A DNA stretch of 64,000 nt from Helicostylum pulchrum (Eukaryota; Mucoromycota; Mucoromycetes; Mucorales; Mucoraceae), in NCBI GenBank assembly GCA_025677825.1, contig JAIXMO010000041.1, positions 219,435-283,434 of the forward strand, given 5' to 3'. This document shows positions 58,645 through 64,000 of this stretch, in pieces. A model generated the notes under the pieces. That model was not told the DNA's origin. It ran no database searches and saw only the letters and a program-made list of their open reading frames with translations. The stretch's first letter is position 1. Every line of letters begins with the position of its first letter. Both the position numbers and the translations under genes were made by a program.

Positions 58645-58820
58645 GGGAATAATAATAATAAAAAAAGTAAACTATAAAGTGGTGTGGAATCACGAAACAC
58701 CAAACAGTCGCGGTTCGTTACAATTATATTATTTTTATTTGGGACGGTTAAAAAAAAAATATTTATAAAAAGAGAGAGAAAACTACGGCAGACCTTCCTT
58801 TACCCTTTTCATAAATAACA
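58645..58820. promoter_or_regulatory. Shared divergent promoter with a CACGAAAC element
   Basis: Only 176 bases separate the Csm1-like ATG (minus) and the thymidylate synthase ATG (plus). CACGAAAC at 58691-58698 resembles the yeast SCB (CACGAAA) bound by SBF, and TCGCGG follows at 58708-58713. Thymidylate synthase is G1/S-regulated in yeast, so a cell-cycle element is plausible but unproven. Confidence 0.35.
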
Positions 58821-59717
58821 ATGACTATTACACATGAAGAACATCAGTACCTTGACCTTATCAAGCGTATTATGGAAGAAGGAGAGCATAGAGCTGACCG
58901 TACAGGAACTGGAACCTTGGCTATTTTTGCCCCTCCTCAACTTCGATTTTCGTTAAAGGATGATATCCTTCCTCTTTTAACTACCAAGAGAGTATTTTAT
59001 AGAGGTGTCTTGGAGGAACTTCTTTGGTTTATCCGTGGAGATACAAACTCAAAGAACTTGAGTGATCGTAACGTTAAAATTTGGGATGGAAATGGTTCAC
59101 GCGAGTATCTTGACAAGTTGGGATTAACTGATAGACCTGAAGGTGACCTTGGACCAGTCTACGGATTTCAGTGGAGACACTTTGGTGCTAAATACGTTGA
59201 TTGTCATACAGACTATACTGGACAAGGTGTAGATCAACTTCAAGAGGTCATCGATAAGATTAAAAATAACCCTACAGATCGTCGTATTATATTATCAGCT
59301 TGGAATCCAGCTGATATCCCCATCATGGCATTACCACCTTGCCATTCATTCTGTCAATTCTATGTTTCTACTCCCAAGGATGATCAAAAAGCTAAATTAT
59401 CTTGTGTTCTCTATCAACGTTCTTGTGATATGGGTTTAGGTGTACCTTTTAATATTGCTTCTTATGCTCTCTTAACTCGTATGATTGCCCATGTCACCGA
59501 CTTGGAACCTGGAGAGTTCATTCATACCATGGGTGATACTCATGTCTATATCGATCATTTGGATGGCCTCAAACAACAAATTCAACGTGAACCTAGACCT
59601 TTCCCTACTTTAAAGATCCCCCGTAAAATTACTAGCATTGATGACTTCAAATATGAAGATTTTGTGCTTGAAAATTATAACCCTGCTAGTAAAATCGATA
59701 TGAAAATGTCGGTTTAA
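58821..59717 (+). CDS. Thymidylate synthase
   Basis: Single exon, 298 residues. It makes dTMP from dUMP using methylenetetrahydrofolate. Conserved blocks: [71 protein letters not shown], the catalytic Cys174 in [32 protein letters not shown] and [22 protein letters not shown]. Codon use is more biased than most neighbours. It is intronless, unlike most genes here. It lies head to head with the Csm1-like gene. Confidence 0.97.
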   Translation: MTITHEEHQYLDLIKRIMEEGEHRADRTGTGTLAIFAPPQLRFSLKDDILPLLTTKRVFYRGVLEELLWFIRGDTNSKNLSDRNVKIWDGNGSREYLDKLGLTDRPEGDLGPVYGFQWRHFGAKYVDCHTDYTGQGVDQLQEVIDKIKNNPTDRRIILSAWNPADIPIMALPPCHSFCQFYVSTPKDDQKAKLSCVLYQRSCDMGLGVPFNIASYALLTRMIAHVTDLEPGEFIHTMGDTHVYIDHLDGLKQQIQREPRPFPTLKIPRKITSIDDFKYEDFVLENYNPASKIDMKMSV

Positions 59718-59791
59718 AAATAATAAACACTATTTGTACTCAGAAATATTCTCCCTTTTTTATCTTTCTTCTTTTCTTTTTTTTATATACC

Positions 59792-61224
59792 ATGGTGAAA
59801 TCGATCATTATTGGCATCTTGATGCCAATACTAGTATTTACTATACTACTGTACACTTGTTATCAATACGTATTTAATGTTCATGGTATTACTCTCTCTC
59901 TCTCTTTTTTTTGTCGGTCAGATAAAAGTGCAAACTGACTCGTTTAAAATATTTAGGATTTTCGTTCTCGGGTGACCAAGGCAACGACTCAAGTAACGTA
60001 AATAAAATAAAAGACTATGTCGTGATTATTAAAAAGGGAAATAGTGATAAGCATATCGATAGCTTGCGTTTTGTGTAGTGTAAGTTTACTTACATATACT
60101 CTTATTATGCTGAGACAATCTTCAAGCCAGAAAATTTCCCCAAAAAATCAAGCTCCGGCCATATTATCTCTGTCTAATGAAAATGGAGATCCATTATACT
60201 GTAAAAAATGCGAAGCAGCTAAACCTGCAAGAACTCATCACTGTAAAGAATGTAATACATGTGCCCCGAAAATGGATCAGTAAGTTATTGATCATACTTT
60301 AATCCTTGTTATTTAATGATTATTTTTTTCTTCTTCTTCTAGTCATTGTATATGGTATATTTGAAATTATTATCAGTGTCAATATAGTAAAAAAAATTAA
60401 CCAGAATTTATTTTGAAGGATCAATGGATGCGTTGATCAAGATAACTACAAACTCTTCTTTTTGTTTGTTTTTTATATAGCTCTCTACGCTTTATTTGTA
60501 GAGTTTACACTGGTTCCTATATTGCTAAAAGAGATTAAAGCTAAAATTGGAAACATTACACTGAGTTTTTGCTGGAAAGTTTACAAGATTTATTTAGCTT
60601 CAGTCTATCATTTATGGAAAAATACATTTCTCATGATTTGGCAAAGAAAATGGATCCCTTTATTTACTGGAGTTCAAGGATTAACGGGACTAGACCATAT
60701 TAGCTCACATTGGTACGTCGTAACTCTCTTGTAAGTAAAATGATATTGTTCCGTACACCACAATTAACTAACTCCTCTTTTTTTTTTGGATTACAGAGGG
60801 TTTTTATTTGGATTGACATTAGGAGGTTTTGCAGCAGTTCATTTCTGGTACATCATTCGAAATCAAACAAGTATTGAATATGTCGCGGATAAACCCGTTT
60901 TTGTAAGAGTTAATTTTGATGAAACTGAAAATGACTTTGAGGTAGTAAAAATTAGAAATGACAAGACAATGTTTGATATGGGGCTATACAATAATTGGTG
61001 TTCAGTCATGGGCTCAAATCCCTTGTTATGGCTAGGTATGTACATATAATACTTGTGAAATAATTCTTTTTTACTGATTTTTTCTTTTTTTTTAAAAAAA
61101 AAAAGTTCCTGTAACAGAAACTAAAAATTTAAAAGAATACCAGTTTAATTTAAAGTTTTCGTCTTATGTTATTGATCTAGCTAAAACTCAACGTAAAGAA
61201 AAGCTGGAACAAAAAAACCAATAA
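59792..61224 (+). CDS. DHHC-type palmitoyltransferase
   Basis: Several exons starting MVKSIIIGILMPILVFTILLYTCYQYVF (59792-59885, then from 59957), with the zinc/catalytic domain spread over three: CKKCEAAKPARTHHCKECNTCAPKMDHHC-IW-INGCVDQDNYKLFF. The intron inside DHHCIW/INGC is about 68 bases (to the GAAG before 60420). Further membrane segments follow (LFFLFVFYIALYALF, FLFGLTLGGFAAVHFWYII), then the conserved tail with MFDMGLYNNWCSVMGSNPLLWLVPV, typical of the family. It S-acylates proteins at ER/Golgi or other membranes; substrate unknown. The usual NNC after DHHC is NGC here. The exon 2/3 boundary (near 60000-60044) is uncertain because two donors are possible. Confidence 0.85.
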
Positions 61225-61455
61225 AGTTTTGGACTAATTTTATTTACGCCCTATTCTGGTAATATTGTTTTGGTTCTTTTACATAATAAAGAAATGCATT
61301 AGTGCTAAAATAAAAATTTAATAGCAAAAAAAAAATCAAGCAGAGAACCGTTCTAGTTTAAAGTTTTCCGGCAGCGTAACTAACTTTGCCGAAACTCAAT
61401 GAAAAAATAAATTAGAATAAGTAAAAGTCTCATAGATAAAAGTTATTCTATTGAA

Positions 61456-63202
61456 TTACCTTCTATCCATTCGAACTAAAATATCATTCACCTTTTGTTC
61501 GACACCAAATCTACCCTGATAGTTTTTTATAAACCATGATATTACGTCTGTATGGCTTTGCAAGTTGTGTCTTGCTTTAACCGATAGAACATCTTCCCTT
61601 GTAGGTAAATTATACTTTTTGTGAGGGCTTGTACTGTAATCAAATGATAAATCCATATAAGGCTTTACTTTTACTTCCGCTAGCAATTTAGACTTGACAT
61701 ATTCATCATCAATCTCCTCCAGTTTCGAAGGAACCCATTGAGGTTTCCTTTTCGCTAAAAGGGATAGCACGCCTTCTTTATAATCATGAGAAACCTAAAA
61801 TAGGCGTAAAATTATTTTAATACATTTGCATTCGTGTGTATCTTATATTTTTAACTTTTTACAGGTAGAGTATGCCAAGCACGATATTCGTAAGAGATAC
61901 ACTCGCTCATTGGTTTTGTTGCACCTCGACGAATTGTGTCCATATTGACTTTCAAGGACGAAGGCGAATTACCTGCAATGCTTTTAAGACAACTTTTTGC
62001 AAATTGTGTACCGTTTCTTTTAAGAGCTTCAACAATCGATTCTACAGAATTAAATTGGAAACAGCTAAAAAAAAAAAGAAACGTCAAAATTAAATGTTAT
62101 CAAATTAATTAAAGGCAAATATATTTTACCTTTCAATAATTTCTAACTTTTCTCCCAAGAGTTCATAATGAGAAGGGACGTGATCTTGACCCACCGAAAA
62201 TTCGTTTATAGCGCTACATATGGTATCCAATGTAACGCTTTTAAGTCCTGCCAACTTCTTTTCTAAAGCATTTATATTTGCCGAATCCATAAAATGAGTA
62301 GCCAAACCAGCAAATCTTTTTTTTTTTTTTTTTATCAGGAAAAAAAAATTCAGTATAACATTTCGATAGAACTAAAAAAAACTATTAGCTTACATTGCAT
62401 CTTCCGCATTAAACTGATGACCAGTAAGGCCAAGGTATACTCCCAAGTGTCCTTCCATACGAGGTATTGTAAAACTGGCACTAGCATCACAGAAATGGCC
62501 TATAGCAGCTTCTGGAAAAGCAAACTTTGTATTTTCGGTAGAAATTTTAAAAGAGGAAAGCTGTGAAAATCCTATACCGCCTCCAACTAAATTGATACGA
62601 TTTTTTAGGAACATGTAAAATTGTTTACTTGATATTCAAAAAGTAACTTACATGTAATACCATTCATGATGGAAATAATCGGTGTTTTCATAACGCATCC
62701 CATATAGTATATAGCTTCATGAAAAACAAATACTCCTCTATCAAGTGCAGCCTTGTACTCTACATCTCCGTTCACAACACGAACCAGATCTTTCAACTTT
62801 GTGTTTAGTTTTAGCTTTAGATACAAGTATTATATATATATATTACCTTTTATATCACCTCCAGCGCAAAATGCTCTTCCTTCACCTCTTAGAATAATAA
62901 ATTTAGTGTCCTCATCTTCTTCACAGCCCTAAAAAAACACATATTTCAATAAAACGTAAATTAAGTCTAATTTTGAAGTAATTACGCACTTTAAGGCTAT
63001 CAAAAAAGTCATGAGAAAATTGAACACTTATTGTATTTAACTGATGGGGTCTATTAAATACTATGTGCGAGTATCCAGGATATTTAATGGTTACAACAGC
63101 CTGTTCTTCAGAATATACATGCACCTATAAAATATAATCAATAATCGATAATATTTTATATATTATGTCTATCTTCACCTTTCCAACTTCGGTTTTCGTC
63201 AT
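61456..63202 (-). CDS. HIBCH-like 3-hydroxyisobutyryl-CoA hydrolase, copy 5 (most canonical)
   Basis: ATG at 63202 (MTKTEVGK), stop TAA at 61456-61458. Unlike copies 1-4 it keeps GEGRAFCAGGDIKG, the classical crotonase loop, and GGGIGFS, the usual Gly-rich segment, followed by FPEAAIGHFCDASASFTIPRM, FAGLATHFMDS, CFQFNSVESIVEALKRNG and a C-terminal LPTREDVLSVKARHNLQ...GRFGVEQKVNDIL tail. Glu and Asp at the catalytic sites are kept. The exon positions match those of the array, so all five derive from one spliced ancestor by DNA duplication. It is likely the housekeeping valine-pathway enzyme, or closest to it. Like the others it shows no clear mitochondrial presequence. Confidence 0.85.
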
Positions 63203-63904
63203 TTAATTACGAGGCCTTAAAAAATTATTATCTACCTAGATAAAATTCATTATTTATTATATATTATTTTTAAGAGCAATTTTCATGCCGTAGCCTCAAA
63301 ATATATACACAAGGACGAACGTAGTTAGGTTCATCCAATACGTTGGTTTAAGCCGCTTTTTTTTATAAAAAAAACTATTTTTGATAGCTGATCCGATCAC
63401 ATATTTATTTTTTAAACATATGCCGAATAAAAAGACACATAAATGTTATCGTATAATGATGTACTATTTAAAATGCAGTAAAACATCAGATAATATTCAA
63501 TTAAGACATCACCTATACGTAACATGCATGCGCTAAAGTATTATACTTTTACTCGTTATATCCTATAATAATAATACATATAGACCTGCGTTAGAACGTT
63601 GCTTTCGTTTAATAGACTGTTATTTAATATTCTAATTTCTTTCTTATGGCTGTTTATTACTCCAAGATTTATACGCAATATACCAAACAAAATAAAGTAG
63701 AATAGTCGGCCTATATCGCACAGTAACGATTTTAGGTAAATCATACAAGCACCTATAGAAATTTACATGTAGCTCAAATTATAATTCATATAGTAACAGA
63801 ATGTTGTAATTAAAATGATTTCCGTAACGAACATTTGGCATAACACAGCCGCCCTAAAAGGCGTAACAGCTAGGTACACCACATTAAAATATAAAAATAT
63901 AAAA
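63203..63904. other. Right-end spacer before tRNA-Asp
   Basis: AT-rich upstream region of HIBCH-like copy 5. No gene recognised. Confidence 0.55.
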
Positions 63905-63976
63905 CTCTCCGACTGGGAATTGAACCCAGGTCTCCCGCGTGACAGGCGGGGATACTCACCACTATACTATCGAAGA
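63905..63976 (-). tRNA. tRNA-Asp (GUC)
   Basis: The reverse strand begins TCTTCGATAGTATAGTGGTG and ends CCCAGTCGGAGAG. It folds as a full cloverleaf: acceptor TCTTCGA/TCGGAGA (with one T-G pair), anticodon stem CCCGC/GCGGG around the loop CTGTCAC (anticodon GTC), and T arm CTGGG/CCCAG with TTCAATT. The A box (TAGTATAGTGGTGAG) and B box (GGTTCAATTCC) are present. 72 bases, no intron; CCA is not encoded, as in eukaryotes. Confidence 0.95.
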
Positions 63977-64000
63977 TTTCTTATTTTGATAACTTAAAAA

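Noticed and set aside
63815..63997. 60-codon plus frame at the right end
   Set aside because: It overlaps the tRNA-Asp gene on the other strand and has no protein features.

Overview
The window is nuclear DNA from a filamentous fungus, most likely an early-diverging one (Mucoromycota, Mucorales-like). This is inferred from short AT-rich GT-AG introns with CTAAC-type branch sites, AT-rich spacers full of A/T homopolymers, dense genes on both strands, and the gene set: a white-collar-2-type regulator, the sulfur regulators SCON2/MET30 and CYS3, an NHA1-type antiporter, MUB1/samB and an HsbA-type surface protein. I cannot name the species. ATG starts and splice sites were read by eye; exon junctions given in the entries keep the reading frame.

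1-13.5 kb: a gene-poor left end with a multiply frameshifted relic that looks like a MULE-type transposase. Then a secreted HsbA-like protein, GPI-ethanolamine-phosphate transferase PIG-O/GPI13, a CYS3/MetR-like bZIP factor, and the F-box/WD40 protein SCON2/MET30, which in other fungi controls CYS3/Met4-type bZIP factors. 13.5-25 kb: a ten-exon NHA1 Na+/H+ antiporter, a small membrane protein with weak ERF4/GOLGA7 resemblance, MYND protein MUB1/samB, and TRAPP subunit TRS85/TRAPPC8.

25-38 kb: an array of 3-hydroxyisobutyryl-CoA hydrolase (HIBCH)-like genes, all on the minus strand. There are three apparently intact copies and one decayed copy next to a 120-bp Tc1/mariner-type MITE. ATG5 and an acid sphingomyelinase lie between copies 3 and 4. 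A fifth copy, with the most canonical motifs, sits at 61.5-63.2 kb.

38-64 kb: a 2.4-kb gene-free spacer, a small acidic protein, tubulin cofactor E, a stand-alone relative of the plant arabinokinase N-terminal glycosyltransferase-like domain, mitochondrial seryl-tRNA synthetase, an OTUD3-like deubiquitinase, an orphan two-helix membrane protein, a PCL-type cyclin with a GC-AG intron, a WC-2-like PAS/GATA regulator with a long polyglutamine tract, an orphan protein with RVxF and PPxY motifs, a Csm1/Pcs1-like protein divergent from thymidylate synthase, a DHHC palmitoyltransferase, HIBCH copy 5, and tRNA-Asp(GUC).

Most genes are housekeeping. The points that stand out are the HIBCH-like family expansion with altered active-site loops, the physical linkage of SCON2 with a CYS3-like target, the stand-alone arabinokinase-N-like protein, and several orphan proteins. 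I found no CRISPR array, no intact transposon and no obvious biosynthetic cluster.
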